64,000 bases of DNA. Source: Roridomyces roridus (Eukaryota; Basidiomycota; Agaricomycetes; Agaricales; Mycenaceae). The notes below the pieces were generated by a model. It saw nothing but the letters and a program-made list of their open reading frames with translations, was not told the origin of the DNA and ran no database searches. The stretch spans positions 207,328-271,327 of the forward strand of contig JARKIF010000056.1 in assembly GCA_029378245.1 (NCBI GenBank). The letters run 5' to 3'. Numbering within the stretch: the stretch's first letter is position 1; each line of letters opens with the position of its first letter. Both the position numbers and the translations under genes were made by a program. Positions 1-10,929 of the stretch are shown here, one piece after another.

Positions 1-464
1 AATGAGATTACCAGAGCAATAGATAATCCCAGTCGACAACGTGCCAATGAGGGGAAGCAATGACGTCGCGCCCTGCTGAGAGCTGAAACGCGGGGCTTGG
101 AGATAGGCTTCACGGACAAACTCAGAAGTCTCGGTAGAAAGTTGAGTCAAGTGCTTACAGTCCAAAAACACCCCATAGGTGTTCGGGAATCCCCAAACGA
201 AAGCCTCCACGACGAACGCAGCGGCTAACTTGGATAGCGTCAAGCGCGGGTTAATTTGAGTGGTACAAATGGTCTGCGTACGAAAGACCACGCGCCGGAG
301 CCCTTGTCCGTTGGGGGCAGAGCAGATTCATTCAGGGAAGATGCCTCGGGATTTTCTTCCAGATATAATGTGGAGGAAGATCCAGGGAGAGGGATACGAG
401 AGGCGAGTTCGACCTCTTCAATTGAGGACATGGTGGTTCTGAGTTGAAGTCCAAGTCGAGTCAC
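1..464 (-). CDS. Monocarboxylate-transporter-like MFS permease, 5' part only
   Basis: The gene runs off the left edge, so only the N-terminal part is present. From the ATG at 464 a hydrophilic leader of about 60 residues ends in KGSGAWSF. A 53-base GT-AG intron (229-281) then joins to LAAAFVVEAFVWGFPNTYG, the start of the first membrane helix. A second short intron (donor GTAAGC) follows VFLD, and the frame continues with ATSLLPLIGTLSTGIIYCSG at the window edge. This order is typical of fungal MFS proteins of the monocarboxylate porter group, which are 12-helix plasma-membrane transporters; the substrate cannot be read. An alternative start is the Met at 431. A SINE begins about 20 bases upstream of the ATG in the opposite direction, so it lies in the promoter or 5' UTR. 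Confidence 0.8.
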
Positions 465-478
465 GACGGAGAGCCGCG

Positions 479-1760
479 CGATACCACGTGATCAGCGCAT
501 CAAAGTTAACGTATGACAGGCAACACTGGACAAAACCCCAATGACCACGCATGACCATGCATGACCGCGCGTGGCCATGCATGGCCATGCATGAAAGTGG
601 ATGATCATGCATGTACCATGCATGATTGCCTGTGATCGTGGATTGCTCGCTTGCAGTGACCATGCATGGGGAATGATCGATCAACGGCATTCGATTGATG
701 CCATCACCCAGATTGCCAATATTGATCCATATCCTGATCACAGAGTGAATCCAGCCAGTTACCCATGTTTTAATTCCCGGAAACTCGCCGGCATGTGAAA
801 TGGCTTGCAGGACGCATTGAAAGTTTCCCTCAGAACGTGATCGGTAAGTCGCAGCTATCCCATTAGCATTTCATATCTGTTTGAACCGTGACAATGATGT
901 AGCAATCTCCCATGGTAGACTTGGTCTCAGAGTGCCTGAGACTGGTGTCTTGGACACATTAGAAGCTCACCTATAGCTTGAATTAGTACCTGAAGCCAGC
1001 CACTTGTTGACCGGGCTCATCTTGAGGTGCATCAAAGCGGCCGAGGCAAGGCCGAGTCTCATTTGATAATATTGATCGGAACTTTTGATTAAATCAGTAC
1101 CATGCATGGCCATTCGTTCTGGCTCGTAAATACTGAATTTACTAGCACTTGTGGCCATGAATCCCATGCATGCCCCCATTGATGGCCACGCATGATCACG
1201 AATGGCTCACGAATGGCCATGCATGTCACGCGTGGTCACACGTGACCACGCGTGATCACGGGGTTTTGTCCAAAAACGCCCGTCATATTAACGTTGACGT
1301 CGCGTGTCATCCTTCCCCGTCCCACGGACCCACGCTGCCCTGCCTGATCCGACTCCCATGTCCTCGACGTTAACGACTCGGACTCTGCTCACCGGTGGTG
1401 TACCGCGGGGGTACAGTGCTCTATCTCTGTCATCGTATGAGCCCAACCCTGCTGCGCAGCACACTGCAGCGTACGTGCATTCAGTTAGCTCGACATGTTT
1501 CCGTGGGCCATGGCTCCTTGGCTGAGTTGTAAGGTCTTATCTTCAACTCAGCCCCTCTCTGCAAGAGGTGATGGGCTCGAATCCCTAAGGATGCGCGATT
1601 CCTCAAGAATGAAGACCTCAAAAATGAAGAATGATGACTTCAAGAAAGAAGAACCGAGAAAAGAAGACCCAAGAATGAAGACAGAAGACTCAAGATCCAA
1701 GAAAAACAAAATAAGTCGTTTCTTTTTGCGACTTTTCATTCCATCGAATATTAGGTACTA
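479..1760 (+). repeat. tRNA-derived SINE, copy S1, split by a MITE
   Basis: The left piece (479-513) holds the CACGTGATC start of the family; the right piece (1288-1760) resumes at TTAACGTTGACG after the MITE at 514-1287. A tRNA-like head lies at about 1510-1600, with an A-box-like TGGCTGAGTTG and a B-box-like GGGCTCGAATCC. It is followed by a purine-rich tail of GAAGACCTCAAGAA-type units and a closing AAGTCGTTTCTTTTTGCGAC segment. Five other copies occur in the window. Confidence 0.75.
514..1287 (+). mobile_element. hAT-like MITE, copy 1 (774 bp)
   Basis: A non-autonomous element with imperfect terminal inverted repeats of about 35 bases (left TGACAGGC..., right ending ...GCCCGTCATA, both containing TGGACAAAACCCC). 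It is flanked by TTAACGTA (506-513) and TTAACGTT (1288-1295), a near-perfect 8-bp duplication; the unoccupied SINE copy near 15420 reads TTAACGTT. Arrays of CATGCATGG and CACGCGTGA palindromes sit inside both ends. No coding frame is convincing. A nearly identical copy lies at 41272-42055. Assignment to hAT rests on TSD length only. Confidence 0.8.
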
Positions 1761-2014
1761 CGCATTAGAACACAGATCGAGGACACCCACATCCTGGCTG
1801 GGCAGCCTGGGCTTCTCTCTGATTGCCTCCAATATATCTCTACCCGCTCTTCTCCGCTCCGGTACGCCGCCGCCTGACCAGTGGACCCAGGACAATCCAG
1901 CCTTCAAATCACCATTCCATGGCATTCAAACGAACAAGATAAAGCTGCCCCGCATCGAAGACTGTACTCATCCCTCTTCCGCTTCTTTGGCTTTCAAGCT
2001 AAGCTATCGGTTCA

Positions 2015-2310
2015 ATGTCTGCTGGTGTGATGCTTGCTCCCGTGTACGCATATATCTCTTTTTTTTTTTTTGATACCTGAGATTGATCTTGAATCGTTGA
2101 TAATTCTCCAAGTCTCTTTGGAATCACCATATCCACTCGTGACCTACTACAACTCGAACAAAAACGGCTGGATGCTCCGCATTTTCGTGGGTGCTTTTCC
2201 TCCGTGATCTATGAGCTAGACGTACAAATTGTCAAAGCTTTTGCTGAGCAATACCTCAGACTCCATGACCGAGACGGTCCTCACAAGCGGGATGGCTCAT
2301 GAATTACTTG
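2015..2310 (+). pseudogene. DUF6534-family membrane protein relic
   Basis: This is a broken copy of the family found intact at 27176-29007. The start reads VMLAPV up to a GTACGC intron donor. After the intron the family's GIT-type segment is followed by TYYNSNKNGWML, but a one-base shift separates the two. The next segment, TETVLTSGMAHELL, matches the paralogs' AETILTSQMAHEYL. Beyond 2310 no clear homology remains; a hydrophobic stretch near 2570-2615 (TIQTVFLVFQLVAKL) might be a later helix. Bases 1761-2014 and 2311-2873 otherwise hold no gene I can support. Confidence 0.65.
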
Positions 2311-2873
2311 GTGAGACTGGAAGTTTCATCTCCGGCCACCCTCGTTTAAATCTCACATTACATAACAGCGGGTGAGGCGCGGCGAGGCTAGTCTCTTTTC
2401 CAGACCCTCGGCGCGCAGCTCCGTAAGCTACGCGACGGTGAGGCCAAAATAATCAGATCAAGAACATTCCTCACTACGTCATCTCGTGGCCGCCAGGCAC
2501 CTTCGAACACCACTGGCAGACTATGTTACCTCTGGACCTCTACACGATCTTTTTCAATCAACGCTCGTTGAGCTCACAATTCAAACTGTCTTCCTCGTCT
2601 TCCAGCTGGTTGCAAAATTGTAGGCGGGCTCTCACCAACGACTGCGTGTGCCCGCGAAGGGCGGGCGGGTGGTGCAAGTGAATAGAAAGTGTCTTCGACG
2701 TCACAATGTTGCGATAACCGACTCCGCTCAGCTGTCAATCTGCCAATTTCCCTCGACTGATTTCCCTCGCTGGCGGAGCGACGTTGTTCCTATTTATAAC
2801 TGGCACGCACCTTTTTCAATTATCCGGCCTTTACGGCCAAGGCTCACCCTCAGCCCTCCACAACTCTGCAAAC

Positions 2874-4563
2874 ATGCCATCCGAGTCCCGCCATGCCTAC
2901 TCGGCCCTGACCCCAGACCATGCTGATTTCGCGTTGCGGCCCTTCGATGAATCACCAGCCTCCAGCAGCGCGCAGCCTCTCTCAGCAGAAGACGACATTC
3001 ACTCCAATCCAACGAGATTACAGTCTTCACTCACCTGCGTCCTCCAATTCGTTTCTCTCAATGCTGGGCTTTTGCTTGTCATGGCGGCTTCTGCCTGCTT
3101 CTCTGTTGTCAACCTCACAGTCAAAGTCGTGCGGAATCAAGGAGAGCCTGTAGTAACGGCTCCAGAGGTGCGTAGATTTGCCAATTCACCTGTGGCCGAC
3201 TGTTGATTTCTTTTAGATTATAATCGTTGGAATGGTGCGTGATTCAACTTGCTTCATGCCATTGCCTGACTTTTTGCAGGGGACCACTTATATCTGCAGT
3301 GTCGCGTACATGCAAGTATCATCTTGTTTTCATCAACCATCTTCGCGTCAGCGTCAACGGCGTTCTTCACAGGCTAATACAAAAAGTGCCGGATCCTTTC
3401 CTGGGCCCCAAAGAGGTTCGATCATTACTCATTCTACGCGGCTGCACCGGGTGCGTAACTCCACCTTCAACTCCGAGTCGAGCTCATACGACAAAGGTTC
3501 ATGAACATCTTTTCGGTTTACTTTAGTCTGCAATATTTGTCGTTGGCGGATGTGACCGTTCTGGGATTCTTGGCCCCCATGTGCACCGCCGTGACTGGCA
3601 GTTTCTTCCTCAAGGAAACCTTCACGTGGAAGGAAGGACTCGCGAGTTGTGAGTTCTTCCCCATTCCCGTCTTTGTGATTCATTGAGACGGTCGATCAGT
3701 CTGCAGCTTAATCGGTGTCGTGCTCATCGCACGACCCGACTTTTTGTTTGGGTCTCAAACCGGTTCTTCGGATCATAGAATGCTGGCTATTGGGTTAGTG
3801 CAGTAGACAATGGATAGTCAGGACAGTTCCCCTGATTTCTTTTCACAGGGTAATCCTTCTCGGAGTCATGGGTTCCACGGCTTCAAGTGCGTAAACCCCA
3901 CCCTTCAAATGAACCCGTACAATTGAATTGCAGTGACGACTATTCGCGCCATCGGCCAACGCGCACACCACATGCACCTCCTTGCCGTTTTCTCGATGGA
4001 AGCCGTGATCGTTGCATCTGTACTGTCAGTTCGCCTTCTCCCCATCTACGAACGATGTTGAAACCGACTTCATTCTACAGTATGATCGCAGGAGGACTAC
4101 CAGTGGTGGTTCCAACTGACTGGAAGTGGTTTGGGTTGTTCGCCGTGATAGGAATTCTTTCCTTCGTGGCACAGATCTTCCACACGACGGGTTTTCAGCG
4201 CGAGCAAGCGGGTAGGGAGAGTATGGGGTTGTACGCACAGATCATCTTTGCGTCAATTTTAGAGCGCATTGTCTTCCATACTATGCCAACGCTCCTCTCG
4301 CTGCTCGGCACGTGCATAATCATGGCATCTGCAATATACGTCGCGGTGCGTATCCCGTTATCCATTCTCTCGATAGACAAACTGATTCCGAACGCTACTA
4401 GCTCGCCAAGAAGAATACCTCGAACGAAGGCAAGGTGGAGAGGGAGGAGGATGTAGCGCTTGAGGAGGGTTTACTCCCAGAGCGGTCGAAACATCGAACC
4501 GAATCCTTGGGTTCGTCGATGAGTGATGATGAATCGGAGATGCATATGCAGGATGTAGACTAG
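2874..4563 (+). CDS. EamA/DMT-superfamily transporter
   Basis: An integral membrane transporter of the drug/metabolite superfamily, about 430 residues. A hydrophilic N-terminus (MPSESRHAYSALTPD) leads into the first helix (LNAGLLLVMAASACFSVVNL). Then come FSLQYLSLADVTVLGFLAP and FFLKETFTWKE, the paired EamA pattern in which a DAT/ADVT-type turn precedes a helix and KE closes the first repeat. The second repeat runs from about 3900 (TTIRAIGQRAHHMHLLAVFS) to 4350 (LLSLLGTCIIMASAIYVA). The acidic cytoplasmic tail ends SEMHMQDVD. At least nine short introns are needed. The one at 3312-3372 has a GC donor (GCAAGT); its neighbours splice in frame around it. Substrate is unknown. The start is the first ATG in frame with the helix. 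Confidence 0.85.
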
Positions 4564-4900
4564 TTGTAAGTATGTATATCTACATTCCAAACACGCTCAT
4601 TCACTCGGAGCGTAGAAACGAATCCTTGGTCTAGTCTGGTCTAGTTTCCTGAATTTGGTTCTTCCTCGTCTGCGCTTGATCCGTCGGGCCATTTCACGTT
4701 TGATCCGTCGGGCCATCATTCCGTCTTGCTCTCCGCCTCCAAGAGGCCGCGCCAGGCTCCAGCCCCGGCCCCCGTATCGACCTGCACGTCGACTGCTGTT
4801 TGGGCAGTTTCGTATTTGCGCCGCGTTCAATACCGTCCCTGTGCCTTCCAAATTCAATCCATTTCAAGGTAGCAATATACATTTCCGTGGAAGAACAAAA

Positions 4901-5982
4901 TCACAGCCCGAAGGCAACAGTCTCAGCACCGTACATGTCCGTAACAACGCGTGCAGCGCCGCCATCTCCCGCCCCGGCGGCCACGTAGATGGGCACAAAG
5001 TGGTCTTCTCGCGGGTGGCTAGCGCGGAAGCCGGGATGCTGAACGAGGTTCATCAGGGCGGTTTTGCGAGCTGCGTCCTAGAGAGTCGCAGCAGTTGGCA
5101 TTATTGCGACCAGAAACAGGGAAAGGACAACGTACATTCTCAACCTTCACCGCCTCGACAATGGCACGGTCAAAATCGATATGCGCAGGCTGGGCGGTCT
5201 CTGGTGCAAAGCAGCCGTAGTCGCCAAGGTCATGAACGGTCAACCCGCCCAATAGAACCAGAATACCTTCCTCCCTCAACTTGGCCACCGCCTTGCCCAC
5301 GCCCCAGTTGATCTCAGGACTCAAGCTCGAGTCGAATGAGACCTCCACGATTGGGATGTCGGTGAAGACGTTCCCGAACATGATGCGGAAGGGGATGAAG
5401 ACGCCATGATCCAACCCTGGTCCAGTGAATCCACGCCCGTCTTGGCCGCGAGCCTCGGTTTTGGGAGTGAGGCGCGCACATTGTCCAGCGGCCTTGTAGA
5501 GGTCTACGACGCGCTGGGCGAGTGCGGTGTCGCCGCGGGATTTAAATCCAACTTGGTATAATTTGGGTGCGTGGCCGTAGAAGTCGTACAACAAGGGGTT
5601 GGTTTCGCCGTAGTCGGTGACTGAAAGATTCAATTAGCAAGAGACAGCATTTGAAGAAAGGAGACGAGCCTAGACGTTCGCCGTGTGTCTCCCAATGGGC
5701 ACTGAAAACAACGATACCTTTGGGCTGGTATTTCCTGAGGAGTGCCGGCCCAAAGTCCTCGAGAAACTTGGCCAAAGGCCCGCTCGCGCCAGCCCACCCC
5801 ATAATAGATGCAGGGGCGCGCCCATGGCAAGGTGTCTCAGAGGACGGGAGCATAGTCATAGGCGACCCGTGGCCAAAGAAGAAGGCGGGAATCTTCTCGG
5901 GGGTGTCGGGGAGCTCGTCGAGAACCTTTCGCCATTGCTGTTGCATAGTCGGGAAGTGGGAGGTTACCATGTTTTGCTGCAA
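4901..5982 (-). CDS. Class III extradiol ring-cleavage dioxygenase (LigB/DODA-like)
   Basis: Cleaves an aromatic catechol ring next to its hydroxyls using a non-haem metal; the family includes 4,5-DOPA dioxygenase. About 320 residues. Putative metal-binding and catalytic histidines are visible in PAFFFGHGSP, VFSAHWE and, near the C-terminus, EDHFVPIYVAAGAG. LLYDFYGHAPKLY is the usual central motif. Two introns are needed: one after ETHGE (about 5633-5690), and one near 5085-5145 that joins EAVKVEN to DAARKTALMNLVQHPGF. The protein ends ETVAFGL at the TGA 4901-4903. The Met at 5970 is an alternative start. It is convergent with the DMT gene (337 bases apart). No sequence evidence links it to a particular pathway. 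Confidence 0.88.
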
Positions 5983-5999
5983 TGGAGGTGGGAGAGATA

Positions 6000-7630
6000 C
6001 AGAGAGGAAAATAGAGCTGCGACCTTTTGCAGGATCCTATGTAAACTCCACACCCAAAGAAGCAGAGTAAGGGACCGTATTTTTAACCGTTTTGTTTACG
6101 GGGGTTCCTGAACGGTAAACTGGCTGATATGGCATGTGGTCGTGTCCCACAACTTCTGGGATATACATATTCTGCTCACCCGGGTGTAAAGAGCATTCTA
6201 ACCATTTCGTTTGCGAGGGTCCATAAGTTGAACGTTCATTTGTGAGTTGAACGGTGACTCAAGGAACAGATCGAGTTCCCGATTTGGCTGTACTCTCACT
6301 GCGGACAAGGAAGTTCAAATCTCTTTTTAGACCAGAACCTGGCCCATCTGAGTCAACCGTCGGTAAAAATCCCGTTTGGTTTGGTTCGGAAACAAAGGGA
6401 TTTGACCTTCCTAAGGGGAACGACAATTCAGCGTGCTCTGGGCCTCGTCCCGCAGTGTCTGGCATGTGGTGGTGTCGCTGACTGTATTCTTTTTTTTTTC
6501 ATTCTATTAGTCATGCTCGTTTCGTTCGTGTCCTTCGGCAAACAAAATGAAATCTTTGGATCTCCAGCGGAAAAGATGAGATTGCGTCTCACGAGATGGC
6601 ATTTTTGAAATGATCACCGAACCACAAGCAAAATGCCCGTCGGGGAGCTCTGGCCACCTCCGCGTTGATCAGTATCAAGTGAGAGTAAATAGAGAACTTG
6701 CGCAGAAGCCATACGAGCCCACGTAATGGCTTGGTGACCGTGCGTGCCAAAGTTGGCTCGCGGCGCCCTTGAATGGCCTTTGCCACCCAAATGAGGCATA
6801 TGACGCGCACGTCAAAAAAGCCAACCAATGACTCATAAGGCTTCTGTGCAAACAGGGTAATAGGGCAGGACTGGGAAGAGTTGAAGGAGATTAAAGCATG
6901 CGTCTCTAGATCGCCACCGAGCGTCGGTGACCGACTCGGATACTTGCCATGGCATGCAGAATGAAATATTGCTCCCGGGCTTGGAAGGACTGACTCAGAC
7001 ACAACTATCAGCTGTGCCGCACAACTGTGGTGTAGTAGGGCCCTGAGCTATACCGTGCTGGGTATTGGAGAAGCATTGAGGAGACCCAGACTTGACACGG
7101 ATGGATGGAAAAGACGGCGCACTGAACCCATCGACTCCGACAGCCTGGCGCGTCCATGAAATAATTAGATGAGAATGCATACGGGTGCCTGCCACGGCGT
7201 GTGTAGTCGCATGATGGCGAAATGAACTCCCGGGCGCGGGGAAGTTGACAAGTTGAAAACAGCTTGTGTGTGGGCTCCGATGTGGCTCACAATCCACTGA
7301 CTTCGCCACCGCCCCGTCTCATGGCGTGAGGTCGTGTTACCCGTCCGTATCGCGGTGTGGCTTGTGCCTACGGTATCCATGTCTTGAGCGGGCGCGCTGG
7401 CCTGCGGCGGTGGCGCGCTGAAGGACGTAAATGGTGCTTCCTTTTTTATATAGGTTCAAAATCGAAACAAGATCGGAACTTTAACTGACACTTGGATCGG
7501 AGTCGGATAAACGGGTCTGCTGACTCGCATACTGGATCCCGTAGCGCCGTACAGCTCAATTGCCAAACCCCCTTGTCAATTTCCTGTCCTACTCGTTCAA
7601 TAATACTATGCGGTCATTTACGGCTGCACA
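6000..7630. other. Long intergenic region without a supported gene
   Basis: No family is recognisable. An ORF of 137 codons on the minus strand (6589-7002) has no features that raise it above chance. An imperfect inverted repeat of about 30 bases (6308-6340 against 6385-6417) could form a hairpin. AACCGTTTTGTTTACGGGGG near 6085 is loosely repeated near 6198. The promoter of the LigB-type gene must lie near 6000-6100. Confidence 0.4.
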
Positions 7631-7641
7631 TTTGACTCAGC

Positions 7642-8885
7642 TCAACTCTTCCAGTCTCCCAACTCAATACAATCTTCCTCAGGAATAACGAGCGCCCTGG
7701 AGCCATGGACGACATCATCGGCCTGTTCAGCCAGTTTCCGGATCGCCCCCATATCTTCATGGGAGAGGGAAATATCCACGCTGCGCAAGTTTTCCTCGAG
7801 CCTGGATACCGCCTTCGTCCCTGGGATTGGCACGACTAGCATATAAAATATCAGCGCGCGCCCATCATAGCTAGAAGGACATACGATCGGGATGCTGGGC
7901 CAATATCCACGCCAACGCAACCTGGCTGGGCGTAGCACCGTACTTTTCAGCCAATCGTTGAAATACTTCGACCAGTTTCACGTTCTTGGGAAAGTTCTCC
8001 GGCGAAAAACGGGGATAGTGGCGCCGGGCGTCATCGACTTCGAAGTCATCGAGACTTTGGTATCTAGGGGATACTTGTCAGACTCACGGGCACTACAGGA
8101 AAGTTTTTTTTTTACCCACCTGCCTGTAATGATCCCACGCGCAAGAGGAGAATGAGCTACAACCGTCACCCCAAGCTCCCTCGCTACCTCCAAAAATCCG
8201 TTCCGTTCGATCCCAAGCTCGAAAGGGTTGTACTCCATCTGTACCGCGACGACCTTGTCCCCAACCCCAGGGACGGCTTTCGCTCGGCGCAGTGTGGCAA
8301 CGCTGCACTCGCTGAGCCCGAGGTACTTGATGACACCGTTATCGACAAACGGGCGCAGCGTCTCGAGGACGATTTCGATGGGGACGCTGGGGTCAACGCG
8401 AGACTGGTAGTACAAGTCGATGTAATCTGTTTGCAGCGCTTTCAAGGATTTTTGCAGGGCCTCTTTGATATAGTCGGGCTTGCTGCAGAGGCGACGCTCA
8501 TGATTGTCAAGCTGAGTGAGTCCGAACTTGGTGGCGAGGAATATGTCTGAGCGCCGACCTGTCTTTGTGCACCTATACCAACCACCGTTGAATCAACCGC
8601 CGGTGGAGACAGAGACCCAGACGCACCAATCCCCAATAATACTCTCGGAACCAGGGTAGAACTCAGACGTATCCCAAAAGGTGACTCTGCGATCCGCGGC
8701 GTAGGTGAGCATCTCGAAAACCTCATCTTTGTCTATGCTGCCGTAGAACCCGGAGAGACCTGGAATGTCGCTTTGAATAAGTCAAGAGGATGAAAGCCTC
8801 AGTACCCACCTCCGGCGCCCAAGCCGATAGCACTGACAGCGGGACCGTTGGGACCCAGGGTGCGTGTGGGGCAAGATGTCAACAT
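7642..8885 (-). CDS. Aldo-keto reductase with altered catalytic histidine site
   Basis: NADPH-dependent reductase of the AKR superfamily (fungal pyridoxal reductase / yakc-like group), about 340 residues. The start TRTLGPNGPAVSAIGLGAGG is followed after an intron by FYGSIDKDEVFEMLTYAADR and VTFWDTSEFYPGSE, giving the catalytic Asp and Tyr. FLATKFGL gives the Lys. Then follow ALQTDYIDLYYQSRVDPSVP, IKYLGLSE, VQMEYNPFE, VAHSPLARG, ATPSQVALAWILAQHPD and VPIPGTK. Most family members have His after LYYQ; here it is Ser (QSRVD). Four introns are inferred: after the first exon, near 8575-8625, at 8045-8130 and at 7837-7890. The start at 8885 is the ATG closest to the conserved TRTLG strand. Confidence 0.88.
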
Positions 8886-8999
8886 GCCTGGAGCCTGGCA
8901 AGAATGTAAGTAGGACGAGGTTGGCTTTATGTAGGCATTGTACGTACATAGCTCTTCCCATGCACATGTCTCCAGTTGCCGTAGAGAGGGGAAATTTAT

Positions 9000-9374
9000 A
9001 GAAACCGTGAGGCTTTGATATCTACTTTCGCGCCGCCGGTGGGGCCTCTCCGGAGAAATTAGCGGCTGTGTCAAGGCCTGGATCATTTGGTGTGTTTACG
9101 CCATCGTGGTGAGCACACGGATCGCGAGAATGATGAAGACGTGCCAGATCGCATGCGAGCCTGGCGAATGTAGTTAGTGGAGCCAGTAGATGGAAATGCA
9201 TGCAATGAGTACGGATAAGGCCGCAAGCGGCGAGGGCCGAACCTTTTTTGCAGATTCGTATCTTGCCGGGCGCCGAGTGCACAGCCACTAGCCACGGAAA
9301 AGTTCTACTAGGCATTACAGAAAAGCCCATTGAGCGCCGACACAGCCACTAACCACGGGACAAGGAATTCTTAT
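9000..9374. other. Intergenic, two short direct repeats
   Basis: Upstream of the aldo-keto reductase. CACAGCCACTAGCCACGGA (9281 region) is nearly repeated as CACAGCCACTAACCACGGGA (9342 region). No gene seen. Confidence 0.35.
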
Positions 9375-9376
9375 TA

Positions 9377-9448
9377 CAGCGCAATTCAGAAGTATGCGGA
9401 AAACGTGAAATTATTTTGAGCTAAGCGAGGATGACATACCAGGACCCC
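9377..9448 (+). repeat. Left 72-bp terminal inverted repeat
   Basis: Begins CAGCGCAATTCAGAAGTATG just after a TA. Its reverse complement at 14963-15034 matches base for base by eye. Confidence 0.92.
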
Positions 9449-9469
9449 CGGCACCACCCTTGTCAAAAC

Positions 9470-10531
9470 ATGCCTACCAGAACCATCTCGCGCGACCTAA
9501 AGGACCGCATACCCGTTCTCTTCTTTGACAAGGAGTACTCGGTCAGCAAGATATGCTCTGTTCTCGGCGTCAAAAAGACTATGGTGTACAAAACTCTGGA
9601 GTACCACACCCTGCATGGCAAGTCCTACAATCCGTGCGCCAACCGCTCCGGTCGTCCGCGCACACTCAATGAGACAGATTTCAAATACATCCAAGCCCTC
9701 ATCGAGCAGTGCCACACCATCTACATCGACGAGATTCAGGAACGCCTTCTTACTCAACGCGGGGTCCATGTTTCCATCACCACCATTCTACGCACGTTGC
9801 GCCGGCTGGAGCTCACGCGCAAGTGCGTCTCCGTGCGTGCTTTGGAGCGGAACGACTTGCTGCGGTCCGCCTACATGAACAAGATGGCAGACCTCATCCC
9901 CGACCCAAACATGCTGATGTTCATCGACGAGGCTGCCAAGGATGATCGTACCAGCGGCCGACGCAGAGGGTGGTCCCTTCGGGGACAGCGATGTGTGCAG
10001 CGCCGAGTATTTGTGCGGGGCAAAAGATATTCAATACTCCCGGTGCTTACGTTGGACGGAATCGTTGCACACGACATCATCGAGGGATCAGTCAATTCAG
10101 AACGCTTCGTGCAGTTTCTCGAGGAGCATGTGGTACGTGTTATAACTTGTGCACGTCCCCGTCTGACTTGAATATGTAGCTTCCATTGACGAACCCTTAC
10201 CCTGGGCCACGCAGCGTTCTCGTGCTCGATAATTGCAGCATACACCATGCGGAGGAAGTGCGTGCGCTAGTGGAAGATCAAGCTCGTACGTGTTCTTGCA
10301 TATAAACTGTCTTTTTTTCATTCACACTGTGCTCCCCCAGTATGCAAACTTGTATTCCTGCCCCCGTATTCTCCAGACCTCAATCCCATCGAACAGGCTT
10401 TCTCCGCAATCAAGTCGTTCCTCCGCCGCCACTGGAAGGAGTCGGGGTTGAGTGTAATGGATCGTGCGTGTCGCAACATCACTCCGGAGAAGGCATGGGG
10501 TTTCTTCAAGGCATCGGGTTATGTAGTATAG
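9470..10531 (+). CDS. Tc1/mariner (DDE_3) transposase, apparently intact
   Basis: Catalyses cut-and-paste movement of the surrounding element, about 320 residues. An N-terminal helix-turn-helix (SRDLKDRIPVLFFDKEYSVS, GVKKTMVYKTLEYH) is followed by GRPRTLNETD and a second helical region (LLTQRGVHVSITTILRTLRR). Catalytic aspartates lie in LMFIDEAAKDD and SVLVLDNCSIHH. The third acidic residue is in PPYSPDLNPIEQAF, giving 35 residues between the second Asp and the Glu. Two introns are needed: 10135-10179 (donor GTACGT) and about 10287-10340. Reading is open throughout. The Met at 9470 is preferred to the ATG at 9431, because the earlier one falls inside the terminal repeat. The stop is TAG at 10529-10531. 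Confidence 0.88.
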
Positions 10532-10736
10532 CTGAAAGACAGTGAGACCGGTCAGAGGATTGGGAATATTCGTTACAATAGCGCTTGCCGCGCTGAAATA
10601 CATTGATTTTGATTCGGGACGAAGACTTGTGAATGGGCAATGGATTATGTTGTCTAAATTCGATCCACGTTGGCTGTTCTCCCCTGAGAAGCCTTTCTCT
10701 GAATGCATGTAGGATTCTCTAGACGGCCAAAAGCTT
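10532..10736. other. Transposon spacer after the transposase
   Basis: No coding signal. The last five bases (AGCTT, 10732-10736) are the left target duplication of the copia-type element. Confidence 0.6.
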
Positions 10737-10929
10737 TGTTGACTATAGACGATGAGGAGGAGAGAGAGAGCCCGAGGGATATATTCCAAGATGGAGGGGC
10801 GTTACAAGAGGCTATCAAACAGGTACGTACGAGACAGATATAAGTAAATGATCGGATGGTGATACGGAAAGGAGAACTAATTAAAATACCACAGCTTGGC
10901 AACGCCGTGCGCGGATCGACCTTTCAACA
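10737..10929 (-). repeat. 3' LTR of the copia-type element
   Basis: 193 bp, TGTTGA...TCAACA. It nearly equals the 12181-12373 repeat; one difference lies near 10865 (GATACGG against GATACAG). Confidence 0.9.

Noticed and set aside
545..680. CRISPR-like array of CATGCATG repeats
   Set aside because: Repeats are short palindromes without regular spacers, in a eukaryotic transposon.
514..1287. MITE as Tc1/mariner with TA duplication
   Set aside because: TA flanks fit copy 1 but not copy 2, while 8 bp fits both.
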